From Auxenochlorella pyrenoidosa (lineage: Eukaryota; Chlorophyta; Trebouxiophyceae; Chlorellales; Chlorellaceae), in NCBI GenBank assembly GCA_001430745.1, contig KQ481993.1:979082-1011140 (forward strand): a DNA stretch of 32,059 nucleotides. The letters run 5' to 3'. Within the stretch, counting starts at the first letter, position 1. Each line of letters opens with the position of its first letter. Below are positions 10,548 to 21,500 of the stretch, in pieces. The translations under genes and the position numbers were made by a program. The notes under the pieces were generated by a model. It saw only the letters and a list, made by a program, of their open reading frames with translations, searched no databases and was not told the DNA's origin.

Positions 10548-13500
10548 ATGGCCGCTACAAGCGGCCTGGCGCTCTGCGCTCCCCGGCAGGGTGCCAGGCC
10601 CTCTAGGCCGGGCAGGGTGCTTGTGGCGGCCTCTTACACGTCCCGAGCGTTGAGACGGGGTCCAGCTGAGCCTGCAGCCGTGGCTGGGATGGTCCTGGAG
10701 TGTGCGGCGCAGCCCCTTGGTGGTGGCGGGGGAGCGGTGGCAGTGCAGCCGCAGGCAGCCCCGGCATCACGCAGTCCCGGCAACACGTGGGAGCTGATCT
10801 ACACACGGAAGAGCGGCAGCGACGGCAGCAGCGAGACGCCAGTGTTGCAGGCAGCGCCGCGGCGGCCCACCGCAGCACCTGCCACGGTGGCGGGCCAGCC
10901 TGGTGCAGACCCCCGGCTGGTGCGGCTCACGCAGCAGCTCATCGCCAGGGCTGGCAGGCCTGCAGAAATGCAGGCCCTGCTGGCGGGGCAGGCGCTGGAG
11001 GCGGCAGACGTGCGCCGGCTGCTCACGTACCTCGACCGCCAGGGCGCCGCTGACGTGGCGCTGGATGCCTTCCACGCCATGAAGCCGCTGCCGCAGTTCC
11101 ACACGGGTGGGTGCTGGTTGTGCGGCAAGCGTGTGCAAGCCCCACGCCTGCTGCCGCGACGAGGGCACCGTTCGCTGCTGCCCTGCGGGCGTGCTGCGCT
11201 GCTGCTGGTTCCGACCTGGTGTCACCGCACCAGGCGCTTTCCTTCCGCTGCAGACGACCCCGTGCTGCGCACCAAACTCATCAAGATGCACTCGCGGCGC
11301 CCCAAAGACACGGCTGCCGCCCTGGCGCTGTACGATGAAATGGTGGCAGACCGGGTGGCGCCGGATGCCGTGTGCTACAACACTGCACTCGGGGCGGCAG
11401 GTGCGGCCCCTGCAGGCGTGCATTCCCGAGCGGTGGCGCCCCTCTCTGGCATGCGTATGTCATGCTGCCCCGCAGCTGCAGCACCGCCCAGCCATGCTGC
11501 GCGGCCGGCGCTGCCAGGCTGCCGACCACCTCCCCTGCGGCACCCCGCCTGTTTCACAGGCCTGGGCCAGCACTGGGAGCGGGTGCTGTCGATCCTGGAG
11601 GACATGCGGGCCGCGGGGGTGCCCTGGGATGCCTTCACCTGCAGCGCGCTGCTGAGCGCCTGCCAGGCGTGCGGGCGGTGGGAGCAGGCGCTGGACTGGT
11701 TCCGCCAGGCGCAGTCCCTGCCGGGTGAGGCACGAGGCGACGCGACAGGGCAACATACCGGGAGTGCAGCAGCAGCCACTGCACACGCTCTGCATGCGGC
11801 GGAGGCTCGTGGCCTTTGCCAGCCAGTCGGGCTGGCATGGAGAGCTGCACTCTCACAGAGGAATCCCTTCCACGCTTTCCTCCCTGCCAGCAGGCCTGCA
11901 GCTGAATGTGGTGCACTACACGACGCTCATGAGCTGCCTGCAGAAGGCGGGGCAGGTGGGCTCCCGGCTTGGCACCCTGCCCCTGCTGCATGCACGACGG
12001 CGCCCTGACTGGCGGCAGTCCCCTGCCCTGGGTTGGTCTCGAGGTGCTCAGCAGTGGGCAGCAGTGCGTCCCACCCGGCCGCCTGCACCCATCCTGCGTG
12101 CCCCTGCCTGCAGTGGGAGCAGTCGATGCGCGTGTTCAAGGAGATGGAGGGGCAGGGCATTGTGCCAGACGTGGTGGCCCACAACGCAGCCATCGCCGCC
12201 TGCGCCAAGGTGCGCACCCGCGGCAGCTGCTGCGGGCAGCAATTGGGACCGCCATCTGGCCCTGCACCTGGCTTGTGGGCTGCGGTCCGAGGCGGTCCCA
12301 TGCAGCTGGGGCTCCGCCTCCTGCACATCCTGGAGATGCTGCACCCAGCCTGCGGCCTGCCCGTTCCCTCGTATGCCGGCATTTCCAAGTGAACCTTGGC
12401 TGGATTGCACAGCCCGCTCGACACGCCGCGTTACCTCCCCCCCTGCCTCCCACGCAGGGCGGCGAGTGGGAGAAGGCGTGGGCGGTGTTCCTGGCGATGA
12501 AGCAGGCCGGGCTGCGCCCCTCCACCGTCTCGTACAACGCACTCATCTCCGCCTGCGAGCGCTGCGGCCAGGCCGATAGGTGCGGCGGCCCGCAGGCAGC
12601 CCCGGGGCCAGCTGTGGCGCCGCGCTTGCGCTGGCCGCCAGCGGCAGGTGTACCGGCAGGGCGCCCCGCTGTGATGGTGCGCCCAGCTGCAGCCGCTCGA
12701 CGCGCCCTGCCCTGCGGCCCCGCCCACACCCCCGCAGGGCCCTGGAGGTCTTTGCCAGCATGCAGCGCCAGCAGGTGGCCCCCAACACTGTCACCTACAA
12801 CACCCTCATCTCCGCCTGCGCCAAGGCGGGCCTGTACGCGCGCGCGCAGGCGCTGCACGCCGAGATGCAGGCGGCGGGCGTCCCGGACGACGTGTTCACC
12901 CTCACCGCGCTCATCACAGGTGGGTGCGGTCGCCGAGACCGACCGGGCCGGGCCGGCTGTCCAGCCTTGCACTCCCCTTTCATGTGGCTGCGCTCGCCAA
13001 GTGAGTTCAGCGCGAGGCCTTGCTTGCACATGAAGGTAGGGGCAGGGAGCCGGCGCAGCATTGGGCTCACGCGCACCCCCCGCCCCCGCCCCCGCGCCGC
13101 AGCCTGCGAGCGCATCGGGCACTGGCAGGGCGCGGAGCAGCACTTCCAGGAGTTCCAGCGGCGGGGCATCCAGCCCAACACGGTGGCTTTCAACCGCCTC
13201 ATCTCGGCGCTGGGCCGCGGCGGGCAGTGGGAGCAGGCGCTGGCCGCCTTCCAGGCGATGCAGCAGCCAGCAGCCGAGCAGCTGCAGCACCGGCAGCAGC
13301 GCGGCGGCAGCAGGGTGGATGTTGGGAGCAGCCGAGCCAGCCAGCAACGCAGCGGCAGCAGCAGCAGCAGCAGCAGCTTGGATCCTCCGGCCCCGAGCCC
13401 GCGAGCACCAGCAGCGGCGACGATGGCCCCGATGTCACAAGGGGCGAGCTTGGCGGCTCCCCCTGCAGGGCAGGGTCAGCGGGGCCGGCGACGGAGCAGC

Positions 13501-14382
13501 CGCGGCAGCGGCCGCGGCAGCGACAGTGACACCCCCGAGCCCGTGGCCTACCCGCCCAGTCCGACAGCCCGGCCAGACCGCATCACCTATGGCTCGCTGA
13601 TTGCGGCGCTGGAGCGCGGCGGGCAGTGGGAGCGCGCGCTCGCGGTGTTTGAGGACATGCAGGCGCAGGGCATCCAGGCGAGGCGGGCGGCTTGGGTGGT
13701 GGGAAGCATAAGGGCAGGCCCGCGCAGACGGGCTCGAGGCAACTTCCCCCGTCCTTGCTGCGCGCCGTGTTAACCATGCAATGCCCGTCTCCGTGCCCTC
13801 CCTGCCTGCAGCCCAACGGGTACATTTTCACCTCGATCGTCAACGCCTGCGAGAAGGGCGGGCAGTGGGAGACGGCGGTGCGGCTGTTCAAGGCCATGCA
13901 GGCAAGAAATACAGCATGCTCCGGGCGGTGAAAGCCTGCGTGTGGTCGACACGTGCTTTACAGATTCCGATAGCTCTTCGCCGGGCGCGCAACCACCCGC
14001 CGGCGTGGCGGCGCGAGCATGCCTGCCGACTTGGCCGTCTTGCCCTGCCTGTAACTGCAGCAGCAGCAGGACATCCCGCTGGACAGCATGGCGATGGTTG
14101 CGCGCAAGGCTCTGTGAGTTGCCTCAGCAGCCTGCACAGCCAACGCTGCGTGCAGTCCTCTTCCTGGGCTGCTGACACTTGGTCCCAGCCTGGCTGTGGC
14201 ACAGCTCCGCCCACGCAGCTGCCCCTCACCATGAGCCGTTCTGCCCCACCGCCCCTTGCAGCTACGCCTTCCCCTCCCTCATCAAAGTCATGCCCGCTCC
14301 TCTGCTCGACGCCGCACGCGCAACCGTGGACTCGGGCCGCGCAGCACGGCAGTGGATTGAGAAGAAGCGGGACGACAGCTGA
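10548..14382 (+). CDS. Pentatricopeptide repeat (PPR) protein, probably organelle-targeted
   Basis: PPR proteins bind organellar RNA and control its processing, stability or translation. Exons 10548-11106, 11254-11400, 11560-11724, 11894-11955, 12114-12209, 12458-12579, 12738-12919, 13103-13677, 13812-13901, 14064-14113 and 14262-14382 join in phase to about 722 residues. The start sits in a good context (ACCATGG). The first 35 residues are Arg/Ser/Ala-rich and nearly acid-free, like a transit peptide. About ten or eleven repeats follow, with units such as VSYNALISACERCG, VTYNTLISACAKAG and GGQWERALAVFEDM; most introns fall inside repeats. A Gln/Ser/Arg-rich insertion of about 100 residues (13261-13566) interrupts one late repeat. 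Two introns (13678-13811 and 13902-14063) need GC donors; accepting them keeps the 35-residue repeat spacing. The RNA target and the organelle (plastid or mitochondrion) cannot be read from the sequence. Confidence 0.9.
13261..13566 (+). repeat. Low-complexity Gln/Ser/Arg-rich insertion inside a PPR repeat
   Basis: CAG- and AGC-rich sequence encodes a Gln-rich then Ser-rich stretch, followed by Arg/Gly/Ser. It lies between the AFQAM helix of one repeat and the ITYGSLIAALERGG helix of the next. The frame stays open throughout, so it is probably translated as a disordered loop. Confidence 0.75.
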
Positions 14383-14882
14383 CGGGTGGCTTCCCCCATG
14401 AGCCTGCTCACGGCGCTTCCCTTCCTGAGCATGCGCACGGCACAGCAGCCCATGCGCACCCTCTCTTCTTGCCCCGCCGGCTGCACACAAGCCTGCCTGC
14501 TCTGTACTGCCTGGCACTCCCTACTGTTCCAGAACTGCCCAGTTTTTTCACCCCTTCAGTCCCCGTGTACTTTCATGCGACCCAGGTATCCTGAGTTATT
14601 CCGTGCGGTTGCAACAGTGCCGCGAGAATCAAGTGCTGCACGCAGTGCCGAAAATTGCAATCCCAGAAGCAAGCGCACGCGCACGCACAGGGGAAAACTG
14701 GGTCGCAGCTGCTCCGCGCACGGGCGGCATGCGCGCAGCGATAGCTGTGCAGCCGAGGCGCATGCAGGGGGCATAGCCTGTCCATGCCGGCAGCAGTCCC
14801 TGGGCCGGGTCCACCTGCAGCCGCCTGCATGAACCCAGCATGCACAGCTTGGTCACTCCTACGCCGCAGCTTGTCGGTCCGC
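14383..14882. other. Convergent intergenic region between PPR and PLMT genes
   Basis: This 500-base stretch lies between two stop codons and should hold both 3' untranslated regions. I saw no conserved frame, RNA gene or repeat in it. Open frames here are short and not conserved. Confidence 0.6.
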
Positions 14883-16112
14883 TCAGTCCACGTGGCACTT
14901 GTCCTCCTGGATGGCTGTTGCCAGGTAGAGCAGCGACCAGTAGAGGACCAGCAGCCCCAGCCCCTGCGGCGCCTGCGTCCACACCTGCAGGGCGGCCCAA
15001 TGGGGAAGCGGAGCGCTGACGCCTATGGCACCTGAGAGCCTCCGCTGGCCCTGCGATGGCGCCGCTGCCTGTGGCCACAGCGCAGCATGCAGGTGCGCAT
15101 TTTTTGGCGCTGTGCACACTGCTGGCGGGTGACCACCATGCAGCTCTCACAGTCCAAGCCGTGAACACGGCCGCCAGCAATCCACCCGGCAGAGGCGAGG
15201 CCAGAACAAGCGAGGAGGCTGGGCACAGCGCCGCGCCGCCCGGAACAGGTGCCGCACAGGCAGAACACGGCAGGCCGGGTTCACATGCACGCAGGCGCAG
15301 CGCAGCAGGTCCTGGCAGCCCTGTGCTCACCAGCGCCGCGCCGCCCAGCACGGTGGCCACGCTGCCGACGTACTGGGGGTGTGCCACCACGTTGAAGGGG
15401 AAGCCCGACACCCAGGGCACGGTGTGCCCCAACTTGAAGCCGTAGTACACACCCGCGTGGCCGATGGCCCTGTAGATGCCCACGTTCAGCCACTGCGGCA
15501 AGGATAAGGCAGATGAGACGGTTGAGAGGGAGGGTGCAGGAGGCAAGGTGGTGAGCAGGTGGTTGGGTGCATGGCGGTTGCGCCCATGCACCGACGTGCA
15601 GCCGCATGCCGCCCGAGACAAAGACAGCACAGTGAGCCAATGCCGACGGGGTCCCTTGAACGAGATGGACACTGCTGCAGCACACCTGGCCAAAGCCGAC
15701 AAGGACGGCAAAGGCGATCCATCCGAGAGGCGGCACGGCGGCCAAGTCAATGCCGCTTGGCCGGCGCAGGAGGTACCAGTAGGCCACGCCAAGCGCCTGG
15801 ACCACTGCAGACGACAGCGGAGGCAGCAGGACAGCTGGTGGCGCCAAACCTTCGCCCTTGTCTTCAATCATAGTCGATTGATCGCGTGGCCCAGGACTCG
15901 CCTTTGAGCAGCCATGCCACGGTTTCAAACGTCTTGCAGCTGTTCTTGCCGAACAGGGCCATCCAGCGGCGAGGGAAGAACCAGATATAGGCGTAGAGGA
16001 GGTGGGGCGCCGCCAGGGCGGCGCACACAGTGTAGTTGCTGAATTCCAGGCGATCCATGTCGACCGGAAACCGAATTGAATAGCGGGAGGGACCTGGTCT
16101 TGCCTTGCTCAT
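14883..16112 (-). CDS. PLMT: Phospholipid N-methyltransferase (PEMT/PLMT family)
   Basis: This small ER membrane enzyme family uses S-adenosylmethionine to methylate the headgroup of phosphatidyl-(mono/di)methylethanolamine towards phosphatidylcholine. Four exons in coding order (16112-15902, 15804-15686, 15492-15331, 14984-14883) join in phase to 197 residues, a usual size for the family. Key segments are WLNVGIYRAIGHAGVYYGFK, HTVPWVSGFPFNVV and HPQYVGSVATVLGG, followed by a last hydrophobic helix (LGLLVLYWSLLYLATA) ending in an acidic motif, IQED. About four membrane helices are visible. Intron 1 uses a GC donor (GCGAGT at 15901). The ATG at 16112 is preferred to 16058 because it gives the fuller N-terminus; either is possible. 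The start lies 152 bases downstream of the IPK stop on the same strand. Confidence 0.85.
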
Positions 16113-16232
16113 GCCCCCCGCTGCCACTGCCCCAGCAGCCAGAGCAGTCTCGTCGGCCCCACACCTGCTGCTGCCCTCGTCTATTGCTGTCAGGAATGTT
16201 CATGCTGTCTCGACCATCCCCAGCAGCAGCAT

Positions 16233-16237
16233 TTACA
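16233..16237 (-). terminator. Candidate TGTAA polyadenylation signal for IPK
   Basis: TGTAA on the minus strand, 28 bases past the IPK stop, lies in the short gap before the PLMT start. TGTAA is the known poly(A) signal of volvocine green algae; its use here is inferred. Confidence 0.45.
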
Positions 16238-16264
16238 TAATTGTCAACAGCTGTCCCATTGCAG

Positions 16265-17702
16265 CTATCCACTCTCCCGCAGCCGCACCACAGTGCCCAC
16301 CCAGCGTGCTGGCAGCGGCGCCGGCAAGCACGCTGCCGGCGCGCTGGGCCCGCCAGCGGCGGCTATTCGAACCTCCGCACCCAGGCGCGCCACCGCTGCT
16401 GCCTCCCTGATCTTTGTGGCAACGCCGCCTGTGGTGTCATGCGCTGCTGCGGCCGTCTGCAGCGCGGGCACCCTGCCGCCGTCGGCTGCAAAAGCGGCGA
16501 AGCGCGGCAGCGCGGCCGGGCTGCTCTGGCCGCGACTGCTTGCATCAGTGCCGCCCGCTTTGCTGCCGCCGCTGTTTGGAGCATCAGTATCGTCTTCCAC
16601 TTCTAGCCGGGCAATCAGCTGGGCGCCCTCCAGCTCGGGCGGCCGGTCAAAAATGCCGTCGACGTTTGTCTGCAGACAGCCAGGACCATGCTAGATAGCT
16701 GGCATGAATGAAACATGAAGCAAATAGAGAGAGAGGGATGAGCAATAACTCTTAAAACAATCGTGGAGCAGGAAGGCTGCCTCAATGTCCCCCATTGGCA
16801 GGCGCACCCACCAGGAACGCCACCACGGGCGGGCGGAAGCGTTCGCACAGCCTGCTGATGATGAGGTCGCCAGACAGGATGGTGCAGCCCAGCTGCGAGT
16901 CCAGCACCGCGTCGCCATGCAGCACAGGCACCAGCCCTGCCGCCAGCAGGTCGGCCACCGCGGCGCAGCTGTCGGCAGCCACCTCCCGGCCCCGGGTGGC
17001 CCACGCGCCGCACGGCGACAGCCCCACCGCAGGCACGCCCACCGCCAGCAGCGCGGAGACGACCAGCTGGTTGAGCCGCGTCACAGAGGCGCGCGTGTCG
17101 GCAAAGCCTCGGCGCACGGCGTGCGAGGTGGCGATGCCGCCGTGCGCCACACCCGCCTTGGAGGCGGTGTGGTGCCCAAAGGAACCTGTGGTGGGCAGGG
17201 GTGAGGGAGGCACGATGCAATTCTTGGTGGGCAGGTGCACTGGCAGCAAGGCAGGAGGGCGGGCAGCAAGGGGCAGGTGCGCAGGGAGCAGTTTCACATA
17301 CCTGAGCGGCAGCTGGCCTGCCCTTGCCCGCCCACCTGCTCCATGCACGACCACCAGCCGGGCCGGGGCACTGCTGTCGCCGTCTGCTGTGCAGCAGCCC
17401 AGCTGGCGGTGCACCGTAGCCAGCAGACGGGCGCATGCCTGCAGCACCTCTCCGTTGAGCGTCTCAAAGTCCTGCTTGTGCGTGATGGCGGCCTGCAGGG
17501 GTGTGTGTAGCAACGAGGCTGCCGTCTGCAGGCATGGCAGAGCTGCAATGTGGGCAGTCGGCATGGGGGAAACTGCGCCAGCCAGCTCCAACTCATGCGT
17601 CCAATTTGTTCACTCCCATGCCAGCCACACTCTCCGGCAAGCACTCACTCCTCCAAGCTTCACGACTGTGAGCAGCTGTGCCTCAAGGCAGGCTGGGTCC
17701 AT
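16265..17702 (-). CDS. IPK: Isopentenyl phosphate kinase (IPK), amino acid kinase fold
   Basis: IPK phosphorylates isopentenyl or dimethylallyl monophosphate with ATP, feeding the isoprenoid precursor pool. Exons in coding order are 17702-17649, 17492-17336, 17185-16812 and 16669-16265, joining in phase to 329 residues. The family pattern is clear: TVVKLGGAAITHK (nucleotide-binding loop), VVHGAGSFGHHTASKAG (H75 in the GH of this motif matches the catalytic histidine of archaeal IPK, by my recollection), GFADTRASVTRLNQLVV, VPVLHGDAVLD, TILSGDLIISRL, FLTNVDGIFDRPPE, and HDTTGGVATKIREAA. About 45 residues of Ala/Ser/Gly-rich sequence are inserted between the TNVDGIF and DTTGG segments. A TGTAA element lies 28 bases past the stop. 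Plant homologues are cytosolic; no targeting sequence is evident here. Confidence 0.92.
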
Positions 17703-18507
17703 CTGGTGCCCAAAGAGTCAACAACACTGCAAACGCAATAATAGCGACAGTGGTAGAGCAGCAGCCACACTCAGTCCACAAAGGATGGCGCAGTGATGGG
17801 CAGCACGTCCCCAAGCTGGGCGGCGGCCGTGGCGGCAGCAACAGGAGCATCGCCCGCAGGCAGGCGACAGATGCAGCCAGGTGCTGCAGGTTGACCGTCA
17901 ATTGCCCGCTTGCAGCTGTGCCTAAGCTCGCCTGTGCTGTAGAGGGAGGCTGCAGGCCGTAAAGCTGCAGGGCTGCAAGGAAAACGTGCTTGACGCTCGG
18001 CACTCGCCAGCGATCGAATCGGCGAATGTTATAGAGTGGTGTGATCGCCCATGACCTGCATCCTCGTGCGCCGGGCAAGCCCTATTGGACGACATGCCCC
18101 AGCAAGGTCCTTAATTATCAAACCGACGAGCCAAATTTAAATAACAGGCTGTACTGTGGCATTGTATCCTGCGGCGAAACGGGAGAGCGCCAGAATCGGC
18201 TCGACCGGAGTGCAGCCACAAGCAGGCTGCCTGGCTGCCTCTTATCGCCCTACCTCAGATCTCTCGACACTTATTAGATCTGCCAGGCCGCAGCAGCTGC
18301 GACCCTCCTCTCTGCACCACCGCTGCCGCTGCCGCCAGCGCCTCTGTTCATTGCTGCCGCTGCCGCTGCCGCGAGGGCCTCTCCCTTCACCTCTGGTGAC
18401 AGCTTGCATTATGCCAGCCAGGAAATTGAGCTAGTCCGGCAGCTGGGAGCTAAAGCAGAGGAAGAAGAAGTAACAGAAGCGGTGGCAGTGGCGGCGACGG
18501 CGGCAGG
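17703..18507. promoter_or_regulatory. Divergent intergenic/promoter region between IPK and the Popeye-like gene
   Basis: About 800 bases lie between two start codons. An AT-rich island around 18108-18150 (with TTAATTATC and AAATTTAAATAAC) stands out in the GC-rich surroundings and could be a core promoter. A seven-codon upstream ORF (18411-18434) precedes the plus-strand gene. No other gene is supported. Confidence 0.4.
18411..18434 (+). promoter_or_regulatory. Short upstream ORF in the leader of the Popeye-like gene
   Basis: An ATG followed by six codons and TAG ends 73 bases before the main start codon at 18508. If transcription begins upstream of it, it could reduce translation of the main frame. 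Confidence 0.35.
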
Positions 18508-21500
18508 ATGGTGGTCTACCTGCCTGGCGGGCCTGCAGCGCAGCTGGCCAACTTGTCGTTCTTCCTGGCGGCCCTGGTGTCTGATGTCCTCCTCATCCGG
18601 TTCTTCTTGGTGTCGGCATACCTCTGGCTGCTAATCTGTGAGGGGCCGGCAGCATGTGGGGTTTGTTCGGGGCAGCAGAGCCGCAGGCAAGACAGGGCCT
18701 GGAGCCTGAACACTGCTGTGCTCATGCTGGCACCGACGTTGATTGTACTGCCTGGATGCTGCCTCACCCCTGTGGCCTGCAGCCGCCTCCCTTGGAGTGC
18801 CCAGGTGGCCTTCAATGAACTCTACTGGCGGCGTGGCCGTGGACAGCATCGTCTGGTGAGTGGATTGACGGGTCTGGTTGGTGCTGCCGGGGCATGATGC
18901 TCGACATGGGGAGTCAATGCGACTCGAATTTTTAAGCCCTGGACCGCCCAGCCGCCCACCCCCACCCCAAGCTGGGCCCCACCCCTGTGCTGTGCCGCAG
19001 GGCCTGCCTGTGCCTCTTCTTCCACGGCCTGTCGCTGTTCCGCCTCGTGTTTGACGAGCGGCGCATCGGCTTCAAGAGCGAGGACGAGGAGCAGCTGTGG
19101 CGCTACATGTACCGCCGGGGGGGCATGCCGCGACTGGAGTTTAAGCAGGTGGGTGGGTGGGCACCCCCCGGGTCGGGTCGTGGCAGCTGAGGAGCCTCGA
19201 CTCGCCGGCTGTAGCCTCTGCAGGGGCGGGCGCGCGTGGGGCTGCCAACACTCTGCGCCAGGGGTCCAGCTCACAGGCGCGCATGCATGCAGGCCGCACC
19301 CGCCGTACCGCCACGCACGCTCCTTCACACCGCCGTCGCCCCCGGCGCCCGCGCCCGCGTGCAGGTGCTCAAGCACGGCCGCTGGCAGCGCGTGACGGCG
19401 GGCCAGCCCATCATCCGGGGCAGCGAGGCACACCTGCGCTTCTTCATCCTGGTCGAGGGCCTGGCCAGCCTGCGGCTGCTGCACAAGGGGCAGTCTGAGG
19501 AGCCGCGCCTGCAGCGCAGCGGCAGCTGCTTCGACCTCAGTGAGTGCGGCCTGCGCGGCGCGCGTGTGTACGCTTGCGCCCGCGTGCGGCCGTTTGCCCC
19601 CGCTCGGTCCCCAGAGTCGCCAACTGCGCGCGGCGCCTGCGCCCGGCGTTGCGGACAGGCGGGCCTGTGCCTGCCTGCCTGTTGGATGTGCCTCAGCGGG
19701 CCGCCAGCAGCTGTTTGAGCGCCCGGCCCCGCCGCCCCCCCCCGCAGACCTGCTCAACGTGTTTGGCATCTACATCCACTTTGAGAAGAGCGAGGCGCAC
19801 CTGCTGAGCGTGGAAGCGCTCACCGACTGCCTGCTGTACAGGCGAGCGCCGCGGCCCAGCCGTGCGCCGCCTGCCCCCGCCGCTGCGCAAGGCGGGCGCC
19901 GCGTTCCTGTGGTGCATGCGGCGAGGGGCGGGCGGCCACAAGCCATGGGCCTGGCAAGCCTGTGCCCGGCGGCTCCTGCGTGTGGTTCAGCGGCACGCCA
20001 GGCACCGCTCCATAGCGCCGCGCAAGGCGGCGCGCGACACTGGAGGGCTGAGTTGCGCACCGTCCTTTGTTGTTCCTGTTGGCTGCAGCTGGAGCGCAGA
20101 GGAGATGTCGATCATGGCCACCGGCATGGCGCCCGCAGGTGGGTGCGGCGCCGAGTCGTTGAGGGGCCGCCCTGCTCTGCTGCGCACCGGCGGGGCAGCG
20201 GCAGATGCCGACAGCCAGCGGGAGCTGCAGAGCCAATGCAGGCTCTCAGAAGCAAACCCCAACCTCTGCTGGTGCAGCCGCCGCCAGACCTCCGCGCTGC
20301 AGCCGCTTCCGGTTCCCAGCTGCTGCCTCTGCGCCCTCCCCTGCAGTTGGCGCCTACTGGCGCAACTTTGCGCTCTGCACCCTGGGCCTGAACTTTGGGC
20401 AGACGTCGCGGTCGCTGCTGTGCGCAACCGGGGAGCCCGAGGGGGACGATGTGCTGCAGGGTGGGTTGCGAGGGAGGGGGGTGCGGGGAGTGGGTGGGTG
20501 GGGTGGGGGGGGGTGGCGGGGGGGGGGGGGCCTGGGGGTGCACCAGCGTGCGCCCTGCCCTGGGCGCCAGGTGCTCCTGCCCGCAGCCGACATGTCTTTG
20601 CCCCTCGAATGGGGGTTGTCTTTGCAACACCTGTAGGCCTGGCATCCGCGTTTGGCTGTCTTCACAGCATGGCGTGGAGGCTGGGCAGCAAGCGTATTAA
20701 ATGGGTACGCCCCGCTGGCTTGCAGTAGCCCCCCACCTGCGGCGCTCACTGCCCCCGACCTCCCCTGCCCCTGCCGCCCCTGCAGGTGGTCGCAGCAGGG
20801 ACTTCACCAACCCGCTGCGCGGCTTTGAGTCGCAGGGGCCCACGCTGCGGGGCATCCTGCGCTGGCTGCGCCGCTCCTTCCACCCCTTCCCGCCCCCCGG
20901 CCTGCGCCACAACCAGCTGCCGATCACCGGAATCATGGTACAGTGCCGGCGGCGCGGCGGGGGGAAGGTCCAAGGGCGGCCCGCTGCGACATGCCTGACT
21001 TGGATGGCGCCCAGCGTGGCCGCTGCTCCCCTCGCCCTCGCGCTGCGCCCATGCCCACCCAGTGCCCTTTCCCCTGCCTGCGCGCCTCCCGACCTCGGCC
21101 CCATCACACCTGACCCTCCGCGCCGCAGGCCCGCAACCGCCTGATTGCGTTGAAGACCGCCACTGCGACGGCGGCCATCGAGCAGGAGGGCAGCGCCAGC
21201 GGGTGGGACCCCATGCAGGCCAGCGAGGCCAGCGCGCACGGCGGGCAGGCGGCCCGGCGCTACCTGCTGGCCCTGCACAGCCTGCGGCGCATCGACGAGA
21301 CCACGGTGGAGGAGCTGCTGGATGCTGCGGCGCAGGCGCTGCCCTGCATGCACCTGCAGCGCAGCCGCAGCTTCACGGCAGGCGGCCGCCGGCGCAGCCG
21401 CAGCGGCAGCGGACGCGGGTGGCGCGCCAAGCAGGGCCTGTACTCCGCCCCAACCTCGCCGGTGGCGGCAGCCGCCCTGGCCGCACCAGCGATGCCGCGA

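Noticed and set aside
12136..13347. 403-codon minus-strand frame across the PPR gene
   Set aside because: It is antisense to well-supported PPR exons and crosses their introns. Its composition is typical of a shadow frame in GC-rich DNA and it shows no domain.
13678..13695. GT donor at 13696 as an alternative to the GC donor in PPR intron 8
   Set aside because: It is also in phase but adds six residues (ARRAAW) that break the 35-residue repeat at the conserved G-I-Q-P position; the GC donor keeps the spacing.
14629..15867. 412-codon minus-strand frame covering PLMT
   Set aside because: It contains one real PLMT exon (15492-15331) but runs through introns on both sides; the spliced model gives a complete family-length protein.
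17683..18078. 131-codon minus-strand frame overlapping the IPK start
   Set aside because: It reads in another frame than IPK, has no recognisable motif, and the IPK model starts cleanly with MDPACLEAQLLTVVKLGG. It could be leader sequence but not a supported exon.
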